DNA of 21,517 nucleotides from a virus: the IMG/VR virus record IMGVR_UViG_3300034108_000501, positions 1 to 21,517 of that record, one strand, 5' to 3'. The notes below the pieces were generated by a model that saw nothing but the letters and a program-made list of their open reading frames with translations, was not told the DNA's origin and ran no database searches. Below, in pieces: positions 1 to 9,235 of the stretch (positions are counted from its first letter, which is position 1; each line of letters opens with the position of its first letter). Position numbers and translations under genes: made by a program.

Positions 1-1659
1 AGAGGTATACAAGAAACTGTTTTACAATATGCTCAACAGAGTTCATCAATATATAACATTGCGAGAACATATGGACTTAAAATACCTGGACAAAGACCGT
101 CAGTTGCTTTAGTTGATTTTTCAATTGTAGTTCCTGTTGAGGGAGATAAAGAAAATATTAAATATTGTGGAATATTAAGAAGAGGTTCACAAGTATACGG
201 AGCTGGACAAGTGTTTGAAACTGCAAATGATATAGATTTCTCAAAGGAAACAAATAGTGAAGGTTTTAGAAATAGAACTAAAACACCAATTCAAAACGCA
301 AATGGTACAACAATAAATTATAGAATTACTAAAAGAGAACCCGTAGTTAATGGTATTACTAAAGTATTTAGAAAAACAATTACTACCTCTGAGTCAAGAC
401 CATTTTTAGAATTATTTTTAACTGAAAAAAATGTTTTAGGTGTTACAAGTGTTTTATTAAAAGATGGACTAAACTATAATAATGTTCCGTCTGTTGAAGA
501 ATTTTTAGGATTAAATAATAGGTGGTATGAGGTTGACGCTTTAGCACAAGATAGGATATTTGTAGAAGACCCGACAGGTTCACAAAGTGCGGCTGGAAAA
601 AAAGTTGGCAGATATCTTCAAACAAGTGATAAATTTATAACTGAATACACACCTCAAGGATTTTTAAAAATGACATTTGGTGGGGGAAGTCAGTCAACAG
701 ATGAACTATTAAGAGAATTTGCTAGAAATGGTACACCTTTAGATTTATCCAAATACTCGAACAATTTATCTTTAGGTTCAACAATCACACCAAATACAAC
801 ATTATTTGTTCAATATAGAATTGGTGGTGGATTGGGGACTAATTTAGGTACAGGGGTTATCAACCAAATTGGTACGATAAATTTTGCGGTTAATGGGCCA
901 AATCAATCAATTAATAGTTCGGTTATTAATAGTATGTCTTGTACCAATGTTACCGCAGCTGTTGGAGGTGCTAATGTACCAACAATTGAAGAGGTTAGAA
1001 ATTTAATTGGATTTAATTTCTCTTCTCAAAATAGAGCGGTAACAATTAATGATTATAACTCAATTTTGAGAAAAATGCCGTCTCAGTTTGGAGCACCGGC
1101 TAAAGTTGCAATAACTGAAGAGGATAATAAAATTAAAGTTAAAATGTTAACGTTTGATGACGAAGGTAAATTAGATTCAAATTTAACAAGTAGTTTAAAA
1201 ACAAATGTGTCAAATTATCTCTCAAATTATCGAATGATTAATGATTATATTTCAGTTGAAAGTGCTGAGGTTATTGATTTAAAAATTGATATTAGTGTAG
1301 TATTAGACTCAACACAAAATCAAGGAGCTGTTGTTACAAATATAATTAACACTGTGGATACTTTTTTTAGTCCTTTAAACAGGAACATGGGTGAAAATGT
1401 TTATATGTCAGAATTAAAAAGATTAATACAATCATTAAATGGTGTTTTATCTATTAGTGAGCTAAATGTATTTAATTTAGTTGGAGGTTTATATTCCTCA
1501 AATCAAACATCTCAACCGTATAGTGATAGTGCTACAAAACAAATTGGATTGATTAATGAAACATTATTTGCAACACCATCACAAATTTATCAAATTAGAT
1601 TCCCAAATAAGGACATTACTGTGAGTACTTTAAATTTAGGTACTGTTAATTTCTCTTAA
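1..1659 (+). CDS. T4 gp6-like baseplate wedge protein (5'-truncated by window edge)
   Basis: The reading frame is open from base 1 to the TAA at 1657-1659 (552 residues visible). The GTG at 211 is therefore internal, not the start; residues before it (for example RTYGLKIPGQRPSVALVDF) read as ordinary protein and match the N-terminal part of gp6-type wedges. Near visible residues 330-365 is the block SSQNRAVTINDYNSILRKMP, characteristic of T4 gp6 and related baseplate-J-like proteins. It is followed by the alternating beta/helix C-terminal fold (about 365-500) with a helix ending in YLSNYRMINDY and a GVLSISELNVF strand. In T4, gp6 dimers form the inner iris of the contractile baseplate and join neighbouring wedges. 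The position at the head of a run of large structural genes fits T4, where gp6 is followed by gp7, gp8 and gp10. The family call is fairly secure; the missing N-terminus cannot be judged. Confidence 0.82.
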   Translation, partial: RGIQETVLQYAQQSSSIYNIARTYGLKIPGQRPSVALVDFSIVVPVEGDKENIKYCGILRRGSQVYGAGQVFETANDIDFSKETNSEGFRNRTKTPIQNANGTTINYRITKREPVVNGITKVFRKTITTSESRPFLELFLTEKNVLGVTSVLLKDGLNYNNVPSVEEFLGLNNRWYEVDALAQDRIFVEDPTGSQSAAGKKVGRYLQTSDKFITEYTPQGFLKMTFGGGSQSTDELLREFARNGTPLDLSKYSNNLSLGSTITPNTTLFVQYRIGGGLGTNLGTGVINQIGTINFAVNGPNQSINSSVINSMSCTNVTAAVGGANVPTIEEVRNLIGFNFSSQNRAVTINDYNSILRKMPSQFGAPAKVAITEEDNKIKVKMLTFDDEGKLDSNLTSSLKTNVSNYLSNYRMINDYISVESAEVIDLKIDISVVLDSTQNQGAVVTNIINTVDTFFSPLNRNMGENVYMSELKRLIQSLNGVLSISELNVFNLVGGLYSSNQTSQPYSDSATKQIGLINETLFATPSQIYQIRFPNKDITVSTLNLGTVNFS

Positions 1660-1674
1660 CTTTCGAACATAATT

Positions 1675-1693
1675 TACTATTTTGAAAATAGTA
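1675..1693. repeat. AT-rich inverted repeat in the gp6/1891-aa spacer
   Basis: A perfect inverted repeat with 9-nt arms (TACTATTTT and AAAATAGTA) around a single central G (1684). It lies 15 nt after the gp6 stop. It is too AT-rich and lacks a following T-run, so it is not a convincing intrinsic terminator on the + strand. It could be a protein-binding dyad, an RNA processing site or a weak hairpin. Confidence 0.4.
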
Positions 1694-1698
1694 GCTAA

Positions 1699-1713
1699 AC
1701 TATTTATTAAAAA
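1699..1713 (+). promoter_or_regulatory. candidate promoter/leader motif ACTATTTAT before the 1891-aa gene
   Basis: The 9-mer ACTATTTAT (1699-1707), followed by an A-rich run, starts 21 nt before the ATG at 1720. The identical 9-mer recurs at 11453-11461 in the next sizeable spacer, and AGTATTTAT at 17508-17516 in the third. Its reverse complement contains ATAAATA, the core of T4-type late promoters, but on the strand opposite to the genes. The role is unknown; the recurrence in all three larger spacers is the evidence. In DNA this AT-rich, chance matches are not rare (TATTTATT also occurs inside genes). Confidence 0.25.
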
Positions 1714-1719
1714 AGTAAA

Positions 1720-4700
1720 ATGCCGAAGTCATATAGAATACGTACCCAATTAGGTATTAATCAAAATATCCCTGTTAAGATACCTATAGTTTTAGAACAA
1801 AATTTTGATACTTTAGAAATTTTGTCTTTGGCTATTCGTCCTGATGACATCTACATTAGAAGTTGTTCGGATTATGGTGTTGTTTGTGGTAGAATATTCT
1901 GTAATAATGGTTTTGGTATTCCTAATGCGAGAGTTTCAGTATTTGTTCCAATCGAGGACATAGATACACAAAATGACTATATTGCATCATTATATCCTTA
2001 CACAAGTTTTACAGATATTAATGAGGATGGATATAGATATAATCTTTTACCTTACACTCAGTCGCACTCAGGTCACGTACCTGTAGGAACTTTTCCTGAA
2101 CGTTTAGATGTTTTAACAGATAAACCACTTATTCAGGTTTATGAAAAATATTACAAGTTTACAGTTAAAACAAATGAGTCGGGTGACTACATGATTTTTG
2201 GAGTTCCAGTGGGTCAACAAACTTTATTTATGCAAGTTGACCTTTCAGATATTGGTGAGTTTTCATTAACTCCTCAGGATTTGATAAGAATGGGATTGGC
2301 AACTGAAGATACTGTTAATGGTTCAAAATTTAAAACATCAACAAATTATGCTGAGTTACCACAAATTATAACAAGTCAAAAGACTGTTCAGATTGAACCA
2401 TTCTTTGGTGAATTTGAGATTTGTAATTATAACATTGCAAGAGTTGATTTTGATTTAACTTCTGAAGCTAATGTTAAACTTGAACCTACTGCGGTTTTTA
2501 TGGGTTCAATAATATCTACTGACGACACACAAAAAGTTGGTAAAAACTTTAAATTTTTAAATCAAACACAATCGGCATGTAAAGTTAAAAGGACTGCTGG
2601 TGAATTATGTACCATGACCACAGGTCCGGGTCAGATAGTGGCTTTGAGACAAACAATCTTCAATGATAAGGATGGTAGACCAATTTTAGAACAAGCTCAA
2701 TTAGATAATGATGGTAAAGTTATTGACGAAAATGGTGTATGGGTATTAGAAGTACCTATGAACTTAGATTATGTATATACCGATGAGAATGGGGTTAAAA
2801 AAATAAGTAATGACCCTAAATTGGGAGTACCTACAAGAGGTAAATATAGATTTAAAGTTAAGTGGTCTCAATCACCTGCTTTAAGTGACCCAACTAAAAG
2901 AGCGTATTTTTTAATACCAAACATTAAAGAAAGAGGATGGGAAGACCCATTTACTGACCCAATATTAACCCCATTTGGTACATTTGAAGCTACTGACCCT
3001 AGTACTACATTACCTGATGGTGATTTAGTTACTTTAAATCTCCCCGTGACCCAAGGACAAATTATTAGAATTAAAACAGTTCAGAATGTTAAAGATTTGA
3101 CAATTACTGACCCTAATGGTAATCCTTATCTTAGTCAAGTATTTAGAGAACCTGGAACATATATTTTGCAATTTTATAGAGAAGACCCTGCGGCTCAATA
3201 TCTCTTCACATTTTATAATATTCCTTTTGATAGGTTTATGTTGGAAGGTTCTTATGCTTTCAGTTTAGATTGGAATGATTATGCGGTACCTGATGAGGCA
3301 ATTAATTGTAGAGATACATTTTATGATATGTCGTATAATAAAGTTTATACAACAACTCAGTTTATTGATAGGTATCAGGGTAGTCGATTTGCTTGGAATA
3401 CTGTTGGTGTTAAAAAAATTACTGATACAAGTTGTCAGGGGGATTATAACACATTTCCAACTAATGACGCTTTCTATAGGTTTGATTTTATTTATTTAGT
3501 AATATCATTTTTCTTAAATGTATTTAAGTTTCTATCTCTACCGATTTTATTTATTATACATGTTCTTGCGTGGTTAATGACAACTGGTTTACCATTGTTA
3601 TTTCTTTTCTTAATTGCGTACTTGACTGTTCAAGCTGCTCAAGACGCTAGTGCGGCGATTTCTTTTTACTCTAATGTTGTAACTGTGGGAGTTGGTCTTG
3701 GTGCGGTTACAGTATTTAACTGGGGAATTCTTGCTCTTGCGATTTTGTACACCATATACGTAGCAATATATATAGGTTTAGCGGTTTTATTGACGACCCA
3801 ATTAGATAAAATTAAAGAGATTGGAAATAAATTGAAAAATTTTACTCTACCATTAGTTTTATATACCGATGATGGATGTGAACGATGTAAGTGTAATTCA
3901 TCAACATCTATTGACACTGAAATGGATGGTTCATTAGGTTCGTTCCCACAACCACCTGGTGACCCTCAAACATCTTTTTTAATTAATTCAACAGCGACTG
4001 TGACATATAATGGAATAGCTGCAAATCAAATAAATAATTACGCTCAAGTATTCGGAGGTTCTTTAGATGTTAATATAAAAAGATTCCCAATCCAAGAAAC
4101 GTATTATAATAGTGATGAAGGAGAATTAACTCTTACGGGTGAATTTTATACAACAACTGTATTACCGACTTCTGAGTTATATAACTTATTTAATACTAAA
4201 TCAAAATATTTTAATAACGTTCCTGGTTTTGGTGATGGTTTCGAACTCGGTTGGAACCAAATAAAAGTTAAATGGTTTCCCACTGAAAATCCGGCACCTA
4301 CTGCTCACCACTTAGATAATATTATGGTTTTAGTCTTAGATAAATCAGCGCCTGATTATACATTAGGTCAATTATTATCATTTCAAGACGATGAGTTAAG
4401 TGGAGATGCAAATAAAAATGTAACAACTGGTACAACTATTTTTCCGGCATCAATAAATGTAAATTATGCTAACCCTGATTTTCTGTCAAATAACGGGTCT
4501 AATTTAAACACAACATATATTGTACCTGTTTTATCTTCAACAACATCTGTTTCTGGAACAAGTTCTTTTGCTTCGGATGTTGAATACTTCCAAGTTATCA
4601 CAGGAATGACTATTGGACAATACGAATCATTAGCAAATCCAAATCCTGACGTATTAAGTTTTGGTGTTAGATATCTCCAAAGAATTACTCCGTCAATCGG

Positions 4701-7395
4701 TCAAAGTGTACTTAAAATTCCAATGATTAGGACATTAGGTGGAAATAACGCTAGTAACGTAGTTTATGGTAATGATTCAACAGACATTTATTTAACTAAT
4801 TATATTACTGATTATGATGAATATAAAATAGTTTTATTACAACGTGGTATAGATGCTCATTCACCTAGAATCCCTCAACAGATTGATTTATCTCGAATAT
4901 TTGGATTTCCTACATATAATAGTGGTTTAGTTATTAGTGGAGAATTTAAAATGAATTATCCTATTACAGGAACAATTTATTCAGAAAGACATGATAACAC
5001 ATTAAATAATACTTCAAACTTATTTAAACCAAGTTATGCTTTTACCTATACTCAGAATGACTATATTACTACTGGAAATACTACATTACCATCATATTAT
5101 TCATCGGTAGACTCTAATTTGTTTAATACGTTAAATGGCGGATTAACTTATAATGGTAATAATATAAATAATCCTTGGGATTTTATTAACCCCACCGACA
5201 CTACAATTAATTATGTTGGCACAAATATTTTAAATGATATTACTGTTCCTAACGGAGAGGTTTTGACAGTTAATTCTTCAAATGTATGTAACGAACCTTC
5301 AGTAACCACATCATCACCAAATTCATTTAATCCCCCATCTTATCATGTAAATTCACTTACAAAAATATTCACAAATCCTCAAACTATATATACCCTATAT
5401 TTAAATGCTCTTGGGTCGTTTTCATTTTACACTAAACAAGTTGATAATCGATGTACATCTAACCGTAATGTTTTAGGGTACCAAGGTAATGAAGTTGTTG
5501 ATGGAGCGTCGTTCATGAGAAGTAATTTTTCATTTAATGGGGAAACAGGAATTTTTTGGGATGTGCCTGTTTTTAATACTATGCCAAAATTTACTGATGG
5601 TTCAGGCGCTTTAGGTTCTGCCATTCAAGACTCAAATTATCAGGCCCCATATAATGGTAACCCAAAATTTTTCTCAACACAATATTCGACAGGAATGACT
5701 ACTTCTTTAAGTAATGATTCAAATATTGTATTTAGGTCTGATAGGTTACCTACCTCAACAACTATACAAACTGCTAGAATTAATAGTTTCCTATTACATC
5801 AAAATAGTCAATTTGCTATTTTTAAAGTTAGTGATGAAGGAGCGTCGGAACAAGTTATTACTATTGATACTACACCTCAAACAAATAACGAAAATTCACA
5901 AATTTTTACACCACCAAGTTACGCTGCGGTACTTGAAAGTTTAAGTAATTGTAGTGAAGCCGTTCCGTTACCTTGTTATGGTCTTAATTCTCAAAATCAA
6001 CCAATTATATTACCTAATTGTGTTGAGGATTATATTGACCCATCTGATTCTAAAAAATACTTTTTAAAGGGTTATGGATGTTATAATTTTGTGTCAAAAC
6101 CAATAACTACTTTAGGTAAAGATATTAAAAATATTGTTGAGTTATTCACAAGAATTAATTTGAATTTAGCATTATGTTTTGACATTACGTCACATAACTT
6201 TACTAATCAATATGTTAATGGTACACTATACGCTTACCCATTCCAAAACCAAAGAATATTTGATTTAAATAATAACCCATCAAGTTTATATTGTACGGAT
6301 TTAATTTATTTACATGACCAAACAAGTAATTTTTACTACAGAAGTAGTCCATTCCAAACACCTGACCAAACTAATCCTGAGACAGGAAGTTTTATTGGTA
6401 AGAAGAATAATAGAGGAAATGCTACTGGTACAGGTAATGATAAATTTTTAGGTTCACCGACAACATTATTGGATTTAGGACCAAAATCGGATTTTATACA
6501 AGAGTTAGTGTATAATGATGATTATGATGGGTATATTGTTGATAAAGTTAAATCAACATCATTCCAAGCAATTAGTGATATATTAAATTTATTTATATTA
6601 AGTAGATTAATTAACACTTCATTTAATGAACAAATTACACCTAATACTGAAAGTGGGGATGAAGGTAGTAATGACCCATCGGTTAAGGCATTATTTTCAA
6701 ACTCAAGATGGAATAATAACGGAGCGACTTTCGTACCTGGATATGTTGATGGTGATTACTCACAAATGATTGCTATAAATTCACAATTTGGTATAACTGA
6801 ATTTTCACCTGAATCGTATAGTTCTGATTCGGTATACATTGGTCAAAATACTGTATCTCTTGGTGGTGGTGCATCAATTGGTTTTCCTCTATTTGGTTTG
6901 TTACTTACAGGTAATACCCAAGATAGAGATTATATCTCACCAAGAAGAACTATATGGAATAGCGGAGGAACATTAACAAATAATCAACAATTAATTGATT
7001 GTTGGTTTACTAATATTACAACTAATTCTCAGGAAGTTCCATTTTATCAATGGTCATTGGATTATCTTAGTCAGACACCTCAAAATATATTTGGTAGTCA
7101 GTCAAACAATTATTACACAAATGACAATTCGTTTTTCTCTTACAAATACCAAAGTTTAGATAGATTAAATCCGGCGTCACAATATTTCCAAAATGACCAA
7201 GCTGATGGTTATTACATCAGAGGTACTCAAATTAATTTTGATAACAACGGAGTACCAACCGAGTCAATACCACAAAACTTTGAACAAACGTTTTTGGTTG
7301 GAGCACCATTCTATTTCTATTTTGGGTTGAAAAAAGGTGCAAGTGCAATGGATGTGTTCATAACAAAATATATTAATACTGAAGTAAATGTCTGA
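1720..7395 (+). CDS. giant baseplate-region virion protein with central membrane-like segment
   Basis: 1891 residues; the largest gene, directly after the gp6-like gene, where T4 carries gp7, but I see no gp7 signature. Residues about 40-170 (GVVCGRIFCNNGFGIPNARV, then TNESGDYMIFGVPVG) look like a carboxypeptidase-regulatory/Cna-B type beta sandwich. A second such segment is around 310-395 (GVWVLEVPMN ... RGKYRFKVKW). Residues about 588-692 form an almost uninterrupted hydrophobic block that could hold three or four transmembrane helices. It is followed by DDGCERCKC near 714-723, a possible metal or disulphide site. From about 760 the protein is Asn/Ser/Thr/Tyr-rich and beta-like. A segment near 1485-1550 (VNGTLYAYPF, FYYRSSPFQ) looks like a conserved core. 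The final 8 nt overlap the next gene (ATGTCTGA). No signal peptide is seen. A structural role is inferred from size, context and composition; membrane insertion is a hypothesis. The stop is the only TGA among the ten genes' visible stops, all others being TAA. Confidence 0.6.
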   Translation: MPKSYRIRTQLGINQNIPVKIPIVLEQNFDTLEILSLAIRPDDIYIRSCSDYGVVCGRIFCNNGFGIPNARVSVFVPIEDIDTQNDYIASLYPYTSFTDINEDGYRYNLLPYTQSHSGHVPVGTFPERLDVLTDKPLIQVYEKYYKFTVKTNESGDYMIFGVPVGQQTLFMQVDLSDIGEFSLTPQDLIRMGLATEDTVNGSKFKTSTNYAELPQIITSQKTVQIEPFFGEFEICNYNIARVDFDLTSEANVKLEPTAVFMGSIISTDDTQKVGKNFKFLNQTQSACKVKRTAGELCTMTTGPGQIVALRQTIFNDKDGRPILEQAQLDNDGKVIDENGVWVLEVPMNLDYVYTDENGVKKISNDPKLGVPTRGKYRFKVKWSQSPALSDPTKRAYFLIPNIKERGWEDPFTDPILTPFGTFEATDPSTTLPDGDLVTLNLPVTQGQIIRIKTVQNVKDLTITDPNGNPYLSQVFREPGTYILQFYREDPAAQYLFTFYNIPFDRFMLEGSYAFSLDWNDYAVPDEAINCRDTFYDMSYNKVYTTTQFIDRYQGSRFAWNTVGVKKITDTSCQGDYNTFPTNDAFYRFDFIYLVISFFLNVFKFLSLPILFIIHVLAWLMTTGLPLLFLFLIAYLTVQAAQDASAAISFYSNVVTVGVGLGAVTVFNWGILALAILYTIYVAIYIGLAVLLTTQLDKIKEIGNKLKNFTLPLVLYTDDGCERCKCNSSTSIDTEMDGSLGSFPQPPGDPQTSFLINSTATVTYNGIAANQINNYAQVFGGSLDVNIKRFPIQETYYNSDEGELTLTGEFYTTTVLPTSELYNLFNTKSKYFNNVPGFGDGFELGWNQIKVKWFPTENPAPTAHHLDNIMVLVLDKSAPDYTLGQLLSFQDDELSGDANKNVTTGTTIFPASINVNYANPDFLSNNGSNLNTTYIVPVLSSTTSVSGTSSFASDVEYFQVITGMTIGQYESLANPNPDVLSFGVRYLQRITPSIGQSVLKIPMIRTLGGNNASNVVYGNDSTDIYLTNYITDYDEYKIVLLQRGIDAHSPRIPQQIDLSRIFGFPTYNSGLVISGEFKMNYPITGTIYSERHDNTLNNTSNLFKPSYAFTYTQNDYITTGNTTLPSYYSSVDSNLFNTLNGGLTYNGNNINNPWDFINPTDTTINYVGTNILNDITVPNGEVLTVNSSNVCNEPSVTTSSPNSFNPPSYHVNSLTKIFTNPQTIYTLYLNALGSFSFYTKQVDNRCTSNRNVLGYQGNEVVDGASFMRSNFSFNGETGIFWDVPVFNTMPKFTDGSGALGSAIQDSNYQAPYNGNPKFFSTQYSTGMTTSLSNDSNIVFRSDRLPTSTTIQTARINSFLLHQNSQFAIFKVSDEGASEQVITIDTTPQTNNENSQIFTPPSYAAVLESLSNCSEAVPLPCYGLNSQNQPIILPNCVEDYIDPSDSKKYFLKGYGCYNFVSKPITTLGKDIKNIVELFTRINLNLALCFDITSHNFTNQYVNGTLYAYPFQNQRIFDLNNNPSSLYCTDLIYLHDQTSNFYYRSSPFQTPDQTNPETGSFIGKKNNRGNATGTGNDKFLGSPTTLLDLGPKSDFIQELVYNDDYDGYIVDKVKSTSFQAISDILNLFILSRLINTSFNEQITPNTESGDEGSNDPSVKALFSNSRWNNNGATFVPGYVDGDYSQMIAINSQFGITEFSPESYSSDSVYIGQNTVSLGGGASIGFPLFGLLLTGNTQDRDYISPRRTIWNSGGTLTNNQQLIDCWFTNITTNSQEVPFYQWSLDYLSQTPQNIFGSQSNNYYTNDNSFFSYKYQSLDRLNPASQYFQNDQADGYYIRGTQINFDNNGVPTESIPQNFEQTFLVGAPFYFYFGLKKGASAMDVFITKYINTEVNV
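3481..3795 (+). other. coding segment for the hydrophobic, probably membrane-spanning, block
   Basis: Encodes residues 588-692 of the 1891-aa protein. Hydrophobic stretches lie near 590-617 (with FLNVFKFLSLPILFIIHVLA), 620-637 (LPLLFLFLIAYLTV), 648-666 and 668-692 (WGILALAILYTIYVAIYIGL). They are separated by a short polar turn (QAAQDAS), and the block ends in a charged helix (DKIKEIGNKLK). The flanking protein is soluble and beta-rich, so the block stands out sharply. Helix number and topology cannot be fixed by eye. Confidence 0.7.
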
Positions 7396-9235
7396 TTTAG
7401 GTAATACTCGATATATTAAAGGTTCTTTAAGATTTAAAGGAGCAACTGATGAAGATATCAGTTTACAAATCCCTATTGAAAATACTATTAAAGAACTTGA
7501 AGAATATTCAAGAAATACAAATTTAAATTTAGCTCAATTATTTGACACTGAAAGACAAGCTTCAACAATTTTTGTTCCTACTTGTAAATTTAATATGGTT
7601 TTTGAAAATGCCTATGAAGGTGTTGCTGGTAAGTTGGTTAACAACCAAAATTATCCATATCCACCATTTAATAATAATTTGTATTATTCTAAGGCTTTAG
7701 AAGATAAACAAAGTCAGATTGGATATGACTGTACCGAACCAATTGCTTGGAGAGGATATCCTCAGTACGATGAATTTAAATTTATTAGAACTGATTACGG
7801 AATACCGGGTTGGACAATCGGAGCAAACAAACATATTAAATTTCAGGCAAGTGAAACTACATTTTATAATTGGTATTTTCATTTAACGTACGCTTTTAGT
7901 TCTACAACGGCAACAACGATGCAGTACCAAACAGGTACAACAACAACAAATAGTTGGACTGCTGGTGATGGTATACCATTTATAATGAATAAAACAAATG
8001 ATGGTGATGGGAAACCTATGTTGAGATTTGTATGTCCATGTCCACACGGATTAACCCCGGGTGAATATGTTTCGTTAAGTTTCCAAACAGGAGGTAATTG
8101 TAATAACATACAAGCGTTTGAAGTTTATAATTTAGGTAATGGTTTTGTCGACTCTGAACTTACAATTTTTGATGTATATGATGTTGGGTATTTGTGTAGT
8201 GTTTTTACAAATGATGTACAAGGTACATTTAAAAGAGTGTTAGATATTAACAATATTGAGGAAACAACCTCAAAGTATTATGTAAGATTACACAAGATAT
8301 TAACACCATATCGACAAGCGATAATTAATAACTCAGGGTTTGAAAATAACGCTTTAAGAACCAATAAAAAGTTTGAATCCAAATCATTACAACCACCATA
8401 TTTAAATAATCAAGGTAGAGTTTCGGTTAAAGAAGATAGTTTATCTTATAATGTTTCTTTCCAAGAATACCTTGATATAAAAGGAATGATTGATAATCAG
8501 AGAAGACCTATTTCAGAAATATTTGTTACAGTTATTAACAGAGGTTTTTTTGGTTGGTTTAACAAACCTAACGATTCAAGTAATGTTTCTTTAAGACAAG
8601 GTTGGGATTTTAATTTAGGTCCACAATTAAATAACTGGTGGTCAAGTCAATTTTCATTAACAAATGTTACAACTAACTTTTGGAATAATACTGGAACATT
8701 TGATAACTACGCACAAAACGCAACACCATTAGTTTCACAAAGAAACTTTTATTATAATGGAAATTTAAATACAGGTGATACAATTTACGGTGACTATTGT
8801 GAATGGAATGATTTTGACCAAAGAGAGAGGGTAATATCTGATTATTATCATAAGTTTACTTTTAATCCTGATAATTTTTCTATTGGCCCTGATATTCAAA
8901 ACCCACTCGGATATTATTATAAGCCTCATCATAGTTTAACTATTAAAGAATATTCACCATATGTTGAACAGAGTGATGAAGATAATCCACAAAATTATAG
9001 AATTGAAAATTTCCCAAATTACGCATATTACTCAGTATATAATAATGATTTTAGGTGGAGAGATTTATACCCGTATGGTTTTATTGATGAAACTGATATT
9101 GGTGTTGATTATCCATTTATGAATGGTAGACATTATTTATATGATAATTTCTTTTTTAAAATAATACCTGAAGGTACTAATGTGTTTAACACTAGTAGTT
9201 CAGTTAACGACCCAATAATTGACGGATGTGAATAA
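7388..9235 (+). CDS. phage structural protein, function unassigned (615 aa)
   Basis: Starts at ATG 7388, overlapping the previous stop by 8 nt (ATGTCTGA), which suggests coupled translation. No family is recognised with confidence. The N-terminus has a polar helix (IPIENTIKELEEYSRNTNLN). The rest is aromatic, Asn-rich and probably mainly beta. Features include a CPCPHGLTPGEYVSLSF segment near residues 216-232, a Trp/Phe-rich stretch (RGFFGWFNKPN) near 390, and a C-terminal FRWRDLYPYGFIDETDIG block near 555-575. There is no signal peptide or membrane helix. Its place between the giant baseplate-region protein and further tail genes suggests a baseplate or tail-fibre-connector component. It is longer than T4 gp8 (334 aa) and I see no gp8 motif, so I do not equate them. 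Confidence 0.55.
   Translation: MSDLGNTRYIKGSLRFKGATDEDISLQIPIENTIKELEEYSRNTNLNLAQLFDTERQASTIFVPTCKFNMVFENAYEGVAGKLVNNQNYPYPPFNNNLYYSKALEDKQSQIGYDCTEPIAWRGYPQYDEFKFIRTDYGIPGWTIGANKHIKFQASETTFYNWYFHLTYAFSSTTATTMQYQTGTTTTNSWTAGDGIPFIMNKTNDGDGKPMLRFVCPCPHGLTPGEYVSLSFQTGGNCNNIQAFEVYNLGNGFVDSELTIFDVYDVGYLCSVFTNDVQGTFKRVLDINNIEETTSKYYVRLHKILTPYRQAIINNSGFENNALRTNKKFESKSLQPPYLNNQGRVSVKEDSLSYNVSFQEYLDIKGMIDNQRRPISEIFVTVINRGFFGWFNKPNDSSNVSLRQGWDFNLGPQLNNWWSSQFSLTNVTTNFWNNTGTFDNYAQNATPLVSQRNFYYNGNLNTGDTIYGDYCEWNDFDQRERVISDYYHKFTFNPDNFSIGPDIQNPLGYYYKPHHSLTIKEYSPYVEQSDEDNPQNYRIENFPNYAYYSVYNNDFRWRDLYPYGFIDETDIGVDYPFMNGRHYLYDNFFFKIIPEGTNVFNTSSSVNDPIIDGCE

Noticed and set aside
1675-1700. Intrinsic terminator after the gp6-like gene
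   Set aside because: The dyad is nearly all A/T with a one-base centre and lacks a downstream U-tract on the + strand, so a terminator call is not justified; kept only as an inverted repeat.
3666-3917. 83-codon - strand frame opposite the hydrophobic block
   Set aside because: Lies wholly inside the long 1891-aa gene, has no start context or family features, and no other gene is on the - strand.
443-8109. Other short alternative frames within the gp6-like, 1891-aa and 615-aa genes
   Set aside because: All are short, lie inside much longer genes with coherent protein sequence, and show no recognisable domains or start signals.
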